Assembly: GCA_026413225.1 (NCBI GenBank) | Contig: CM048553.1 | Location: 114,287,190 to 114,351,189 of the forward strand | Direction: 5' to 3' | From: Otis tarda | Taxonomy: Eukaryota; Chordata; Aves; Otidiformes; Otididae | Length of the DNA stretch: 64,000 bases | In this document: positions 45,701 through 58,700 of the stretch, in pieces | Position numbering within the stretch: position 1 is the first letter of the stretch | How the letters are laid out: every line of letters starts with the position of its first letter | Translations under genes and position numbers: made by a program | Notes under the pieces: generated by a model | What the model saw: only the letters and a program-made list of their open reading frames with translations | What the model was told of the DNA's origin: nothing | Database searches by the model: none

Positions 45701-47425
45701 TTGACTGCCCTGTATAATTCCTGCCTCTGCATCGCTCTTCCTGGTTTACATTTATTAATTGAAAGGAAAGCTGCCACTGTGGCCTCGCCACCTGAAGGGC
45801 TGCTGGTTGAGCCTGCGGTGGGGCAGCAGCCTGCAAAGAGAAGTGCTGTGTTTCAGATGCCCTGGTTGCTCTTGCCGTCAGCTGTGCTTTGCTGACAGTC
45901 AGGGCACTTAGTGTCCCATTTAGCTTTTCTGGTAGGCAAAAAGGGCTCCACAGCTATGAGGTGAATTTGAAAGTCATGCCCTGTTCCAGAGAGAGGAGGG
46001 TAGAGATGCGAGGTGAGCAACATGGCACCATGCCCATGAGGAACCTTTCAAGAGCTAGGTACCCTGTGTCCTGAGAATCTGGATGTCCCAGCCTGCAGGG
46101 GCTCCAATTCTCAATTATCTTTGCATGTAACAACAAGTATTACGGAGAAGTTTGCCTAGCTTTTGATTTTCCTTGGGCTTGTGACTTCAAAGCTGGGAAT
46201 GCCCTCTGATTCTTTTGGTTTTTCACTGAATTCCAGGCTTTACAAAAAATAACTTAATTGTTTTTGCATGCAAACTTTTGTTTTATTCCTGCCCCAATTT
46301 ATAGCCAAAAGGTACTTACTCCTCTTTAATACCTCAAATTAAGCTGCAAACACTGTCTCAGGAGGTTTCTAGCCTGTAATCTGCTTATTTGCTGGTCAAG
46401 AGTGAGTGTGGTTGACATGTTTGCTTGAACGGTAAAGCAAAGCGACCTGGAAGACCTTTGGCTGAGCAGACAAGGTGGTCCTTAGGCTGCCCTGTCACCC
46501 CTGCACTGTCAAGGTGCATGAAGGTGCTGCAATCCTTTTTTTCTGCTGAGCTACAAATTCCCCTTCCCACCGTGTCCAGGGTGGCTTCAATAGCTGGATC
46601 TGCTAGTCCTTTAAAGCCTCTTTTCTTTCCTTCTTTTCCTTATCTCATCTTTAACTGCTCTGGATCTCTTCAGTGCTGGGGAAAGCAAAATTCTCTTTCC
46701 ATCCATGTGGTTTTGTGAAGGGAACAGAAAGAAGCAGCAAGGCTGCCCTTTATTTACAACAAAAGATGAAATAAGAGGAACACTTAACACTGAGTAGGGA
46801 AAGTAAAGTTTCTCTGGAAAACGAGGGAAGATTTGAAAAAGGAAGCAGAAGACTAGCTGCAAGCCTATTTATGTTTCACAATATTGGTGACTCTTATGCA
46901 ATATGTGACTAAATCCCCACTAAAGGAAAATAAAATGATAGAGTGCAGTTATTCACACAGGCTTCAAGTACTGTTGGATACATTCTTTAGGCATTAAAAA
47001 AAAATTGCAATGATATAATTGTATTTTTCCTTTTTAAAGTGGTCCCCAACCTCATAAATGACAAAGAGGGGTCCCTAGACTTAAGGGGTGTCTGCAATAT
47101 GGAGAGCAAACGATCTCTGAAGTTTGAACCTTCACATGAATGCAGACTGCCTTTGTGAAGCCAACTGAGCACCACATTCAGTCATGACATTTCTAAAACC
47201 TCACAACTTTTCAATAATATAAAGTTTATACTTTTATTTACATACTTAAGTTCAATAAATATTGATCAGATTAATGCTTGATACAGCTACACAGGGAGTT
47301 TAAATTCTTTTATTTCAAGGTCTTAGATGAGCTAAGAGTTTAAGGTGATTTAAGGATTTAGATCAGTAGAAAATAATAAATTGTCTTTAAACCTTTTACG
47401 CAGCTTAGCTGCAGCTTTGCAGGCC

Positions 47426-47475
47426 AGTCCTCATATATTTTAAACATTTTAGTCCTCATATATTTTCAACATTTT
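47426..47475. repeat. 25-bp tandem duplication
   Basis: Two adjacent 25-bp units beginning AGTCCTCATATATTTT, with one mismatch (TAAAC against TCAAC). Confidence 0.88.
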
Positions 47476-47790
47476 AAGGCCTCCTCGTGCAGCAGAGATT
47501 GCTTCAAATCCAGCACGTTTCAAAGTGGACTTGGTTATACATTACATCCCTCTCAAAGCGATCTAGGCCACTGAAACAACAGTTACCCAAAGTTTAATTT
47601 CCCCCCACAAACGTTCATGAGTTTAGGGATGCTGTAAGCAGTTTCCTTATGGCTTGGTCTTGCAGTGTCACTCTCCTTGGTTGGCTGTACCCAGCCCCGA
47701 ATGGAGCTCTCCTGCTCCCTGTTGTTTCCAGCTTCTGTGACAGCGGTCACTGGGAGAGGAGGCTGCAGGGGCCAGTAGTACCACTTCGTA

Positions 47791-47842
47791 TAATTGTAGA
47801 ATAGTTTCGGTTGGAGGCAACTTGTGAAGGTCATCTAGTTCA
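47791..47842 (-). mobile_element. Short CR1 3' UTR remnant
   Basis: TAATTGTAGAATAGTTTCGG, then TTGGAGGCAACTTGTGAAGG and TCATCTAGTTCAAG, a diverged match to the reverse complement of the CR1 3' terminus. Only about 50 bp remain. Confidence 0.7.
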
Positions 47843-49289
47843 AGGGAGAACACTTTAAATGTATAAACAAGTTTTACCTTTTTTTTTTTTTTTGTCATTT
47901 CTTTGTCTGTATTAGTTCTTTGGATTCTCTGAGGAAGTGAATAATAAGTGAAAGCACAGGAGTACAGTGCTACAATTCACAACTGTTTTCCTATTTAAGC
48001 AACTTCTAAAGAAAGATGAATTTGAAATGGTGGGGAATGTTTCTGAAGCAGTGCAATAGGAATCGCTATGCATGGGATCCACCACAGGGTGGTCTGTCCC
48101 TCCCCGCAGCACCCTGCCCTAGCAGAGCGAGATGTGGGCTGTCCAGGGCCCAGGGCCCACTGTGAGCAGCCAGCAACACCTCCAGCCACCACACCTCCTC
48201 CTAGTGAAAACTGGACATTCAAGGTGGCAAGTATTAAAAACTGTAGTGGACGTAACATGAAAACAATTTTTTTTCTCTGTTTCATTCCAGAGCTTTGCCT
48301 GCATTTGCTACTTCAACATCTCCCAAACATTGTGCACCTACAGAGTGCTGTGAGACATCACGATTTCTTTCACAACCTGATCAGCCTTAATAAAATTTTG
48401 ATTGAAAATGCTGTGCCCTGTTACAGAGCTACAGATGGGGAAACTGAACCAAAGAGTGGGGGAGTGTTTGACTCTTGTACAGATGATTTAACTAGAAATA
48501 GAATTGGGCTCTTTGCATCTTCTCTTACTCACATGGGAAGTCCAAGTTAATGGCTGGTAATGTCCAGCCTATACCTACACCAATAACTGTGTATTGCTGC
48601 TGGGCTTTATTTCCATTCTTAATTTTATTAACTTATTCATGTAATAAATGATTTTCAAGATAATATTCATTGACATTAAAATATAAGAATTTTTGAATAC
48701 AAATTATGTGAAGTATTAAAACGACCCACTTACATTGGTTCTCAAATAACTTTGCATTTAAATGCCATTTTGCAAAATTAATAGTAATGCTAGTTTTTAT
48801 GCAGTATTTCTCAACATGATCTAATTTGAATAATATGGTTTGAAAGTTAGTTCAGAGCACATTTTAGTAAAACTATAGCAATGGTCTTTGAAAAGCATCG
48901 AGTGGGAACTGTGGAAATAAAGACAACCTCCGAGTGTCTGACAGTTCCCTACTCTTAGGTGACTTTGTTGGGCCCTTCTTTCTCAAATGCTCACTGGTCT
49001 GTAATTAGCTTTCTGTTTCACAACTGTTCTTGGAAAGTTTTGTCTGAGCTGTAAAGCTTTTCCAGCTCATTTTCCTTCCAGCCTAAACTTACACTTGACC
49101 ACTTTGTATGCATAGGTTGCGTGCCAGTGTTGTCTTTTATTTTAGACAGGTCTCCTTTCCACAGGCTGCTTCTCGCAGCCACATCCTGAGTCAGCCACCC
49201 CTTGTCAGGCTGAACAGCCAGACGTCTCACACCCATTTTCCTAACCTTCTCGCTGACCTCTCTGTGCATCTTCCAGCTGGAAGGTATCT
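47843..49289. other. Intergenic DNA
   Basis: No gene recognised. An open stretch of 160 codons at 48068-48550 has no known similarity and overlaps a MIR-like relic near 48421-48530. Confidence 0.45.
48421..48530 (-). repeat. Probable MIR SINE relic
   Basis: ACAGATGGGGAAACTGAACC followed by AAAGAG is the reverse complement of the conserved MIR phrase around CTCAGTTTCCCCATCTGT. The rest is too diverged to set exact ends. Confidence 0.5.
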
Positions 49290-49770
49290 CCCTGAAACAT
49301 GGGTGACCAGGATGGTATGCAGTTTTCCATATGGTATCACCTGGGCCTCGTACAAAGACGTGAAGGCTTCCCTATTTTTACTGGAAATACCTCCCCTGCT
49401 GCCCTCGTAGTCACCTTTTCAAAAAAAGAAATTGAGTGAGTCTGGCAAGGTCTACCTTTAGTAAACCCATGTTGCATTTTATCCCATATTGCTTTTACCT
49501 TTGCATCATTAATTAGACTCCCTACAGAATGGTATTTTAAAACTTAGCAAGCTATTCAAGTGGCTCTAATAGACCTGTAAATATGGGTCAATTTTTTCAC
49601 CTTCTTAATTGCAGGTCATATCCTTGCTGTTCCTCAGTCCAATGGCACTGTCCACAACTTGATTATTTTATCAAAAAGATTTACTAACAGACTTGAAAAA
49701 CTGTGTGGCAGAGCTTTCCTAACTTAAAGCAGGATATTTCCGCGTCCTTCTAATTTGAGCACGCTGGTCA
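49290..49770 (-). mobile_element. Old CR1-like LINE relic (reverse transcriptase part)
   Basis: On the minus strand, 49510-49440 reads approximately MQHGFTKGRPCQTHS, matching the CR1 RT phrase QHGFTKGKSCLTNL. YRSIRAT, preceded by decayed sequence, lies further 5' in the minus sense. The part at 49290-49400 resembles a more 3' ORF2 stretch, so an internal deletion is likely. It is more diverged than the other CR1 copies here. Confidence 0.55.
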
Positions 49771-52670
49771 CCTTTGTCTTACGGAAGCTGTACATTTTCT
49801 TTGTATTCACTATTCAGTTTGGCTGACTTACCTGCAGTTTTGTCCTTTGAAATCAATGATCTTACTTACCTCTCGAACAGCCTTAGTGAGATTGTTGGGC
49901 ATAGCCAAATGTGGTGGTGGAATTTAGTGGCTGATCACTGGAAAATGTCTTTGTCCACCAGCAGGGATTTTTTTTTTCCTCAAGCTCTACTTGTATATTG
50001 GTGCCATCTTTCTTTCTTATTATGGCTTCCTTCTCATATAACCACCCTACAAAATTCAGGTTATTTTTTAAATTTCAGGTCAAATTCAGTGGTCTCAAGA
50101 ACAAAAAGAAAAAAAAACCCCAACTATATCCATCTCAGGAACAATATTGCATGCTTTAAAATATACTCTTGCTGTGGATTTTTGAAAAATCACTGAGGCC
50201 ACGCATACTGTATAAACTATGTTAGAAGTGTTCTCAGTTGTCAAAGCGAGCTTCTTTTATTTATGGCTTTGATTAGCTGTTATTCAGTTTGGGGACATAG
50301 GGAAAATTTGGGAAGAATGGAAGCCCATAATGAATGGCCAAGAGAACACATTTTTCTAAAACAAAAAAAAAACCAAACCCCACCGACCAGACTATTCTAT
50401 AAGCAAATGTGCCCAATGGACATAGTCCAGACAATTGCACCTGGACACCACCTGGATATAATTAAGGTCCCAGAATGGAAGATGTGTTAAACTAGATGCC
50501 AGAAAATTTAACATTGTCTCTCCTTTATTCACCTGCTGTAAAGGGATGGGAGATGCTCTGAGATAGATAGTGCAGGAGCATGGACCTATAGAACTCTGGG
50601 TGCCTCTGAGGAAGATCTGCTGTTTTGGCTCTACCAGTATCCCTATATTCATATATATGAACTAGATTTTCACTGGTTCTCTACCCTGCAAGGAGCAACC
50701 AGACACAAAGGGTATTGCTATGGTTTACACTGTCTGTGCAAGAAGGAATTCCCTTGAATCGCTCCTGTTCTCATATCCACAGGCCAGGCACAGTCCTTGT
50801 GTGTCTCCTGTTCTCCCCGAAAGCATTAATTCTTCTTAAAACAGCACTCATCATGTTGCTTCTTCTCACCCATAACTGCCTGTGTTATTTATTTTTCAAT
50901 GTGTCATTCATCACTAAACTTCAGAAACACCCATTTCATGTGCTGCTCTACTATCCTGAAGTGGAGAAAAGACAATAAAGTTTGCAAATATTTAAATGTG
51001 GGCTGTTCAGAGATGGACTTTGTTGAAATGAAATGTAATGCTTATGCTGAAAAAAGTGAAGGGGGAAAATGAAGTTCAGCAATGCAGCATATAACAATCA
51101 GCTGGTTAAAAGCTAATGTAGTGCCTTCATTAAATGCAAAAAATCTCTGTTGAAACAGTATTAGCACAGCAGGATTGTGAAGAGCCAGAGGTAAATAATG
51201 ACTCACAGCAAAGAGGCCTCAGCAGGAAAAAAAAAAGTATGTTTCAGCCTATTGTGATCAGAAACTGTCCTCATATATATTCAAAATTATGCCAAATCTC
51301 ATTATCATAGTTTCTATAGTAAAAGTAAATGTAAAAAAACCAGTATGAGTAAAGACTTTCTATATATTATTATGTTTTGTTAGTTTTGTAGAGGAACTTG
51401 GGACAGGAGTCTGTTACAATAGACAATGCAACGGGTAACTTGGTCCCTGACTGACTTTCTGACCTGATGCTCCAAGGGAGGGACAAAAGGAGAGGTATGC
51501 AATCAGATATTACCACGATTTGCTTAACTGGAGGCTGACAGACAAGCTGGACCAAGTTTTGACTGTGCTAGGTGCTTTATAATCACAGAATGATCTGGGC
51601 CTTGCCTGAGGAAGTGTTGATTGATACTCATGCAATAAGATAAAATAAAATTAGTACATGAAGAACATCTGAGCCAGATGTGACTCCTTCTCAGCCTTCA
51701 CAGATCCTGGAAGAGGTGGGTCTTGAAGAGGGATCTAGGATGGTGGGTCAGACCTGTCTTGTCTATCTATTATTGGGTTCAGTATTGTTCCTTATTAACA
51801 GAATAGATGGTAACATATAAATATGTGATGATACATATGTAAGAGCAATAGCAATGCTGAAGTCCTTGCTAGTGCACAGGGTCTTCTGATACCTCTCTCC
51901 CCTTTTGGACTCGCATGTCCTTGATGTGAGGGTTTGGTGATTCATCTTTGATGGAGAAGCTGGGAACATCTTGAGGACCCAGTGAGTGACCAGTGTTGTG
52001 GTGGGAAGAGCATGCTCCAGGAGAAGGGATCAGCGTAGAAGGTGTGAAAAGGAGAAAGAAGGGAGCAGCAGGTTCATTTTGCTGCTTGTGGCTCAAAATG
52101 GGAAGCAAGCTAAGCAGAGGAGTGGGGCCCTTGGGAAGAAGAGGGCAGGCAGAGGAGGCCTACACTTTGAGAAGCGTGACCCTCGTGCAGCAAAGAACTT
52201 TAAGGCAAGAGGTGAACTTGAAATGAGGATCAGCATAAGGAAAAGGGCAGACAGCTACAAAGGTGTAAGGAAATCTGTTTTGAACAGACACAAGAAGTAA
52301 TGTGCATCTTGGGTACTACCTCAGAGAGAAGCTGCTGTAATCTATGTAAATGATGATGAAGGATTCAGTCATATAGATGGATAGAGATGTTTATATTTTA
52401 AAATAAATGTGAAGTGACTGTATCTTTGGATACAGATCACGTCTAGAGCGCAAGAAAGAGGGTGGTGGCGTTAGGATCTTCCCCATCATAGGGAATAAAT
52501 GCTGAGCGTCCTCACACATAAGATATCTGTGTAAAAAAGGGAAATCAATCTTTCTCTCTATGGAAACACGGGTCTATTCCTAGCCAAATCTTAGTGATAC
52601 AAGCAAAGTTAGAACAAAAGAGAACCAAACAGACTCAAGAAAAGGAACACAGGCACAAATAAATCTTGAA

Positions 52671-52685
52671 ATATATATATATATT
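52671..52685. repeat. (AT)n microsatellite
   Basis: About seven AT units. Confidence 0.8.
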
Positions 52686-53161
52686 TAGGCAGAGTATGAA
52701 TGTTTAAAAGATATTAATATACCCTCTGAGAGATAAGGAAAGGTTCTGCCATCTCCTATTATCTGGCTTAGTAGGCTGAATAAGTGAATAATTCAGAGAG
52801 CAAAGTTTCTCCAATGAATGAGTCACCTAGACTCTAAACTATTAGCATGCAGCCAAGGCACACTGAAAAATGAGAGTTCATCCACACTGGTTTTAGTAAC
52901 TGCTCCACTCTGTGGGGAAATAAATCAGTTTTTCCTCAGTTAACACAAGATCTGAATAACCATCAATTCCCTCCACAGTATCTGCAGCACAAATGGTATC
53001 ACAGATGCTTGATTGTGGGTATAAATTAGCATATTATGCCCATAGGGGGAAGCTAGATGATGATGGCTTAGTAGCTGAAGCCTGCTGGCCTCTGGGAAAG
53101 TGCAAATGTAATGTCAGATGACTCAGTCCGCCAGGTGAGCAAGAGGGGCTGCGCCTCCGCG

Positions 53162-53178
53162 AAAAAAAAAAAAAAAAA
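53162..53178. repeat. Poly-A tract
   Basis: Seventeen adenines. No SINE or retrocopy body was recognised directly upstream. Confidence 0.8.
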
Positions 53179-54588
53179 GGTGAAAAATGAAGACATATTG
53201 TAGAGCTGTGTCTGTGGACACAGATGCAGTGGGTACCTGACAACACCACTTAATGCCATTTACAAGGAAGGAAAAGTCCTCAGCACCTTTGAAACATAAA
53301 TTGATGAGAAAAAAAGGATGGAGAAGTGTCCAGGTAAAATGCCACTGCATGCTGGTCTTTCCTTTTACCTACTAGCCCCTCCTAGAGGAAGGGACATGCC
53401 AACTACTTGGGAGTTTTATGAAGTAAAAAGAGTTGTAGGAGCTATCTGTGGAATTTCAGACCTCCATCTAGAAGGCAGTATCTGTGACTGAAGATCCCAA
53501 CATAGTTTAAAATTGAAAGACAAAACCAGGGTAGATGTCGGCAGATTTGCAGATTTTTGCTGGCTGCAGAGAATTAGGGAGAGGACAGAACTCCTGAAAC
53601 ATCATCTTGGCGCCAGATCAAGTTGAATATGGACTTAAGGATTGCAAGTTATTGCATACATAAGCAAAATATTTCAAGTTCCCCACTCAAATCTCAGTGG
53701 GATATGATGAGCTTGTAAAGGACTGCTGGGCTAAATATACCAGGAGTCAGCAGGATCGTGACGGCAAAGAGTAACAAATGCTGGACTTTACTGGCATTTC
53801 AGTGGAATCCCACCACAGCTCCATTTCTGATCCCCAGGGATAACAAACATCAGTGTGAGATCAAATCAGGAGCGGGGACCAAAACCGGCACAGCACTACA
53901 ATTCATCACACCAGCCTGGCTGGGCTGCCATCTTCTCTCCTGTAGTTTATTTCCCTTATTGTACTTCCTGACAGCAGGTTTTTCCTCCCTGTCTCTTTTC
54001 TATTCAGATTCTTTTTGTTCTTGCCACCCACATTTCTTCTCCCTTACAAAGAAGAGTTTGATTCTTATAAATCTTCCAACACTCAACACCTCTCTCCTGG
54101 TGGCCTGTTATTTGTGAGGCAGCCCCTGCACGGTGCCAGGTGGGATCCTTTGTCAGCGATTGACAGGAGATGCTGCTGCTGGTAGCTATTATGCACATGA
54201 AAAGGAAGGTGATGACGAAGTGAGATTGTTAGAGAACCACGCGGCTCTTTCCTCATGTTGGGAGGACAAGGCTGCAGATTTCCTCTTCGTCGCTGCCTGC
54301 CAAGATGGAGCTGTCAATTATCGCCTGTGCTTTGACACCTGAGCAGCACTCTTGGCCTCCCCCTCCTCAGCCATCCCTACCTCCTCCACTGCGCAGGGCT
54401 GCCTTTCTGGGTTAATGAGGCGCTGGCGTAATTTTGGCACCTGCCTATTGTGCTGACAGCCATACCCTGTCTCCAGGAGTCCTGGCATGTTACCACTGCT
54501 GTTGTTGACCTGGCCCCCTTGCTGGAGCTGCTGTGCACCTAGCAGCAGCTGGTTTCCCATGGGGTTACCCTGTTAGTCTCAGGGTGGG

Positions 54589-55727
54589 TGTCGTGGTTTT
54601 GTTAGTGAGGGGGGGCCTAAGGTGGTAGCTTCTGCAGGAAACTGCTAGAAGTTGCTCCCCTTTGTTCAGTGGACTCGGCCAGGCCTAGGGCGGACCTGCT
54701 GCTGGCCAAGGTCGAGCGGATTGGTAGCAGAATGTCCCGTGATAACGCCTCTGCGATAACGTATTTAAGAAGGGGAAAACAGAGAAAAAAAAAAAAGAAG
54801 AGAAGATGTGAAGAAGCTGAGCGGGGGCAGAGGCGCAGAGGGGGAGGCACAGGCCTCCTGGGCCTTGCAGGCCTCACCCTCTGGCCTCTTGCCAGGTGGC
54901 CGACTGGGCCCGACTCGGCCCGGCCCGGCTGCGAGAAGTGGAGAGGAGATGAGAAGTGAATAAGATGTAAAAAGATCCTGAGAGACATCTACCACCCTGT
55001 TGTGAGGAACGGCTGCAGACGCCAAGGTCAGTTCAGAAGGAGGGGAGGAGTAATGCGGCTCCTGGCCAAGATTCCCCTGCAGCCTGTGGTGACGACCATG
55101 GTGGAGCAGGTTGTCCCCCTGCAGCCCATGGAGGTCCACGGAGGAGCAGAGATCCACTTGGAGCCCGTGAAGGACCCCGTACCGGGGGAGGTGGATGCCT
55201 GAAGGCGGCTGTGGCCCGTGGAGGGCCCGCTGGGACAGCTGTTCTGGAGAGACTGTACTCCGTGGAAGAGATGACCCACGCCGGAGCAGTTCCACGAAGG
55301 ACTGTGGCCCGTGGGAGGGACCCCACGATGGAGCAGGGGAGGAATGTGAGGAGTTCTTCCCCCGACCATGAAGCAGCGGCATGAAACAATGTATGATGAA
55401 CTGACTGCAACCCCCATTCCCTCTTCCCCCTGTGCCGCTCGGGGGGGGAAGGTAGTAGAGATAATGTTAAGCTTGGGAAGAGGGAGGGGTGGATGGAGGT
55501 TATCTTGTTCTCTGTCTCATTATCCTGCTGTTTGTAGTAATAAATGAATAGTTTTCCCCAAGTCGAGTCTGTTTTGCCCGTGACGGTAACTTTAAGGATT
55601 TCTCCCTGTCCTTATCTCAAACCTCGAGCCGTTTTTCCTTATATTTTCTCTCCCTGTTCTCTCGGAGGGTGGGGGGAGTGAGAGAGAGACTGCGTAGTCT
55701 GGTCCTGATCAGGGTTGAACTACGACA
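54589..55727 (+). mobile_element. Solo LTR of the same avian endogenous retrovirus family (copy B)
   Basis: The element is 1,139 bp, starts TGTCGTGGTTTTGTTAG and ends GAACTACGACA, in the same orientation as copy A. A perfect 5-bp target duplication, GTGGG, flanks it (54584-54588 and 55728-55732). AATAAA is at 55539-55544. Similarity to copy A extends over the full length, with small differences such as an added A run near 54786-54797. Different target duplications show two independent insertions, not the two ends of one provirus. No retroviral coding genes are attached. Confidence 0.9.
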
Positions 55728-58700
55728 GTGGGGGAAGACAGAACCAGTAGCCAACACTGTTAAACAAGCGACTTGGTTGAGAATGTTTTCTTACAGGCTG
55801 GGTCAGTCCATCTTTCGCTGCAGCTGCTGAGTGAGGGGTGGAAAAGTGGAGTCCATCCTCCTTGGCCTCCACACATGGAGCAGTTGTGGGTGCCCTGCGA
55901 TGGGAGTAGCTCCCTGATGAGGATGGGGAGTGCATCCCTCTTCCTGCCTACTAGGGCAGCCAGCAACAGTAACTATGAAAGTGGCAGTGGTAAAAAGCCA
56001 TTTTATCCTCATGAGGTCAGTGGGATGCATCCCAGGAAAGAAGAGTTTTTCATGTCCTAGATGTGCACCCACCTCTAGAAGTTGCACCTGTGCAGGCTTT
56101 CCTGTGCCATCAGTCACCTACTGGTGGCATCTCATCCAAGGTAGCTCCAGCTCTGCTCAGGTGTCTCATGGCATCCCCAAAATGTTCACTGCTAAGTGAG
56201 GAACCCGCCTCCAAGATTTCTAGAAAGAAACCGACTCTTAGGAGGTGTTAGCAGGGCTGGAGCAAGGCTGGGGCAAGAGGGATGTCCCAGGCACAAATGG
56301 GAGAAGTGGGCAATAATTTGGAACGAGATTGCAACCTCCTGCTGTAGTAGGACACCCACAGGGGACCTGTCCTCCCTCAGATCTACCATGTGGTGGGAGG
56401 AGGTGGCCACACTAACGTCCTGCCAATATCTTCAACCAGCCCCAGGAATGGAGGTCTTACAAGAATAGGGTTCCCCTTCCATGGCTTGAGGTTGCAGGGG
56501 ATGACTTGCAACAGCGAATGTTTACTTCTCAATTAGTTATTGATTTTCTTCCAATTCACTGTCAGTCCTGAATATCCCTGGAGCTACTGGGAAAGCTAGA
56601 AATAAAGCTACTAGTTACTTTAATTAATTATCTGTTTTTCTTTCCTCTGAGGAACAAAGAAGCTACTTCTCAACTTATCTAAATGTTAGAACTATGATAT
56701 CCACAGTGCAGCCAACGATGATGACATTTGGAAGTGGCTTCTCATGTAGTTCATGTAGGCTTCTCCACTCCTTGATCTTTAATGCACAAGCAATGACTCA
56801 GATGTACGGAGCCTTTCTCCCTCCTTTCTGATGCCGTTTTTCCACCTGATGAGTATTTTTACTATTAAAGTAAAATACTTACAAGAGGCAAGGTTGGTGT
56901 AGGTGGTGTAGTAAATTACCTTGAAATACTTGTAATCAATATTATTGCCAGTAAATTCATATTCTTGGAAATACTGGGATGTTGCTGTAGAAGGGATCTG
57001 ACAGGCAAAGGTGATGATGAAGAGCTGCTTTGTAGCAGGAGCGTTGAGCTGGCGCAGTCGCAGAGCCCTCCAGCACAGGCACAGCTCACGGGCAGTGGGC
57101 TGTGGTTCAGAGGGAGGAGGGTGAGGAGGAAAGGACACCGAGGCTGAGCTAGGGCTGCCCCAGGCACCGCTAGCGAGCAGAGACTACTGCCTGTTAACTT
57201 GCCTCCCATCACTCCTTCACGGGAGCTTTTGCTAGTACAGCTAATCCTGCTCTAGGGATTTACCAGGAATAAAAAACAGGAATAAAAATGTCACTGCTTA
57301 AACCAATATGGTTCCACAGACAGAGGTTTCCAGCGCAGACAGCCTCAGGTCAGTTCTGTAAGGGTAGCTCTTGCCATCGTTTACACTAAAGCTGGACTCC
57401 TGGGGAAAAAAAAAGTCAGAGAGGTTGCAGCATCACTGACCCTTTGATACTGCCTGTTTCTCGGTACTCACTATTTTGGAGCCAAGGTCCCAGCGATGGG
57501 CAGATATCAGGAGAAACACAGCATTTGTTTTTTTTTTTAAAGTCCCTTAATTGTGGCTGGAAGATCTACAGCCACAGTTGTAAAGTTTGAAACAATGAGA
57601 AGGAAAAATCAACCCAAGTCAATTTCGCTAATGTGGGGCTACACTCCATTGGTGTTTTGCTTTTAGGGGTTAGTGGCCAGAAGAGTGGAGGTGACCTTCC
57701 CCTTCCAGAAATACCCTCTCCCTGCTCACCAAAATATTTCAATCTGCATTCTTTGTGCAGTTTCTGATCCTGAGTCTCCCTGGCTGAACCGTGACCCTTC
57801 CCTTTCACTTGCCTTTAGTAACGGGCAGCTTTGCTGCTGAAAAGCAAACCCTGCGCTTCCCGTAAGGCTGCTGCCTCGCCAGCCTGGCAGTACTTTGCAC
57901 ATTTTTTTTTTTTTTTTTTTTTCACATAACGAAGGCAAAGCATCTCTATGTTCCCCAGTAATGCCCACCGCAGGAATGCTGCTGCCGCTGGATGTCACTG
58001 TGGTTCCGCGGAAACCCGCCGGCAGCCGCCGATGGAGGGGATAAGGGTGGCAGCTGAGTGGCAGAGCACTGATTTTCACACTGTCTGGGGGCTCTGCTAC
58101 TTTAAGTGGCCCCGAGAGGTCCCATCTCACGCAAAGGGTCCGTATGCATGCTCTGGATGTGGGGTATGGATGCTGTGGGTGCCACATTTTGCAAGCTCCG
58201 AGGCCGTGCCCGACTGGTGCCGTGCATTGTTTGCGATAGGGTCTGTTCCTTATCGATGCTGGAAAGAAACCGTAATAAAATTAGCTGAATTGCAGGACAG
58301 AAAGAGCTTCTCTGGAGTGACAGGTTTGGGCTGAGAACCAGCTCAGAGGATTCTCAGCTGCCTAGCACACAGCCTGCAAAAATACAATACACACAATGAG
58401 TGGAGAATCAAGGCAATAAATCTCTGGCCCAAACGAAGCCACTTTTCAGCCAGTCCAGGCAAGACAGCCGGCAGGATCCCCCAGCAGCAGCTTTATGTGC
58501 CTCTGACATTTTCTGTGGCCGCTCCCTTAATCCCTTCTTGCTGCATCTGGAGATCGGAGGGCAGCGGGAGTCCAGCCAGGGTGCCTGGGGTTCGTCTCAC
58601 GGACCAGTCAGCGTTGGGGCTGAGCTGCAGGGTGCCGGGAAGCGGACTGGGAAGACAACATCACCCCCAGCCTGCGCTCACTTCCCAGGGCGAGAAAGGC

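Larger units (their letters stand above)
40026..47790. other. Intergenic DNA without recognised genes
   Basis: About 7.8 kb downstream of the receptor pair. It contains homopolymer runs (41068-41083, 41244-41263), a CTG run at 42739-42753 and a possible decayed LINE scrap near 44040-44100. No exon with credible splice sites and protein similarity was seen on either strand. Confidence 0.5.
49771..54588. other. Intergenic DNA
   Basis: About 4.8 kb with an AT microsatellite at 52671-52685 and an A run at 53162-53178. Open frames are short, uncorroborated and without recognised domains. Confidence 0.5.

Noticed and set aside
48068..48550. Open frame of 160 codons on the plus strand
   Set aside because: Low-complexity start, no recognised domain, no splice context, and it runs into a MIR-like repeat.
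51582..51610. ATAATCACAGAATGATCTGG as a CR1 3' end
   Set aside because: Only about 15 bases resemble the CR1 terminus and the following sequence does not continue as CR1.
53034..53350. Poly-A tract at 53162 as the tail of a processed pseudogene
   Set aside because: No gene-like sequence upstream of the tract on the plus strand and no target duplication was found.
54765..55382. Open frame of 205 codons on the minus strand
   Set aside because: Antisense to solo LTR copy B, with the same low-complexity Pro/Ser/Leu-rich product as in copy A. No protein family was recognised.
14569..55727. The two LTRs as the 5' and 3' ends of a single provirus
   Set aside because: Each has its own distinct 5-bp target duplication, and host genes lie between them, so they are separate insertions.
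57726..58334. Open frames of 153 (minus) and 128 (plus) codons in a G/C-rich part
   Set aside because: They overlap on opposite strands, include a poly-T encoded lysine run, and show no known domain or credible exon borders.
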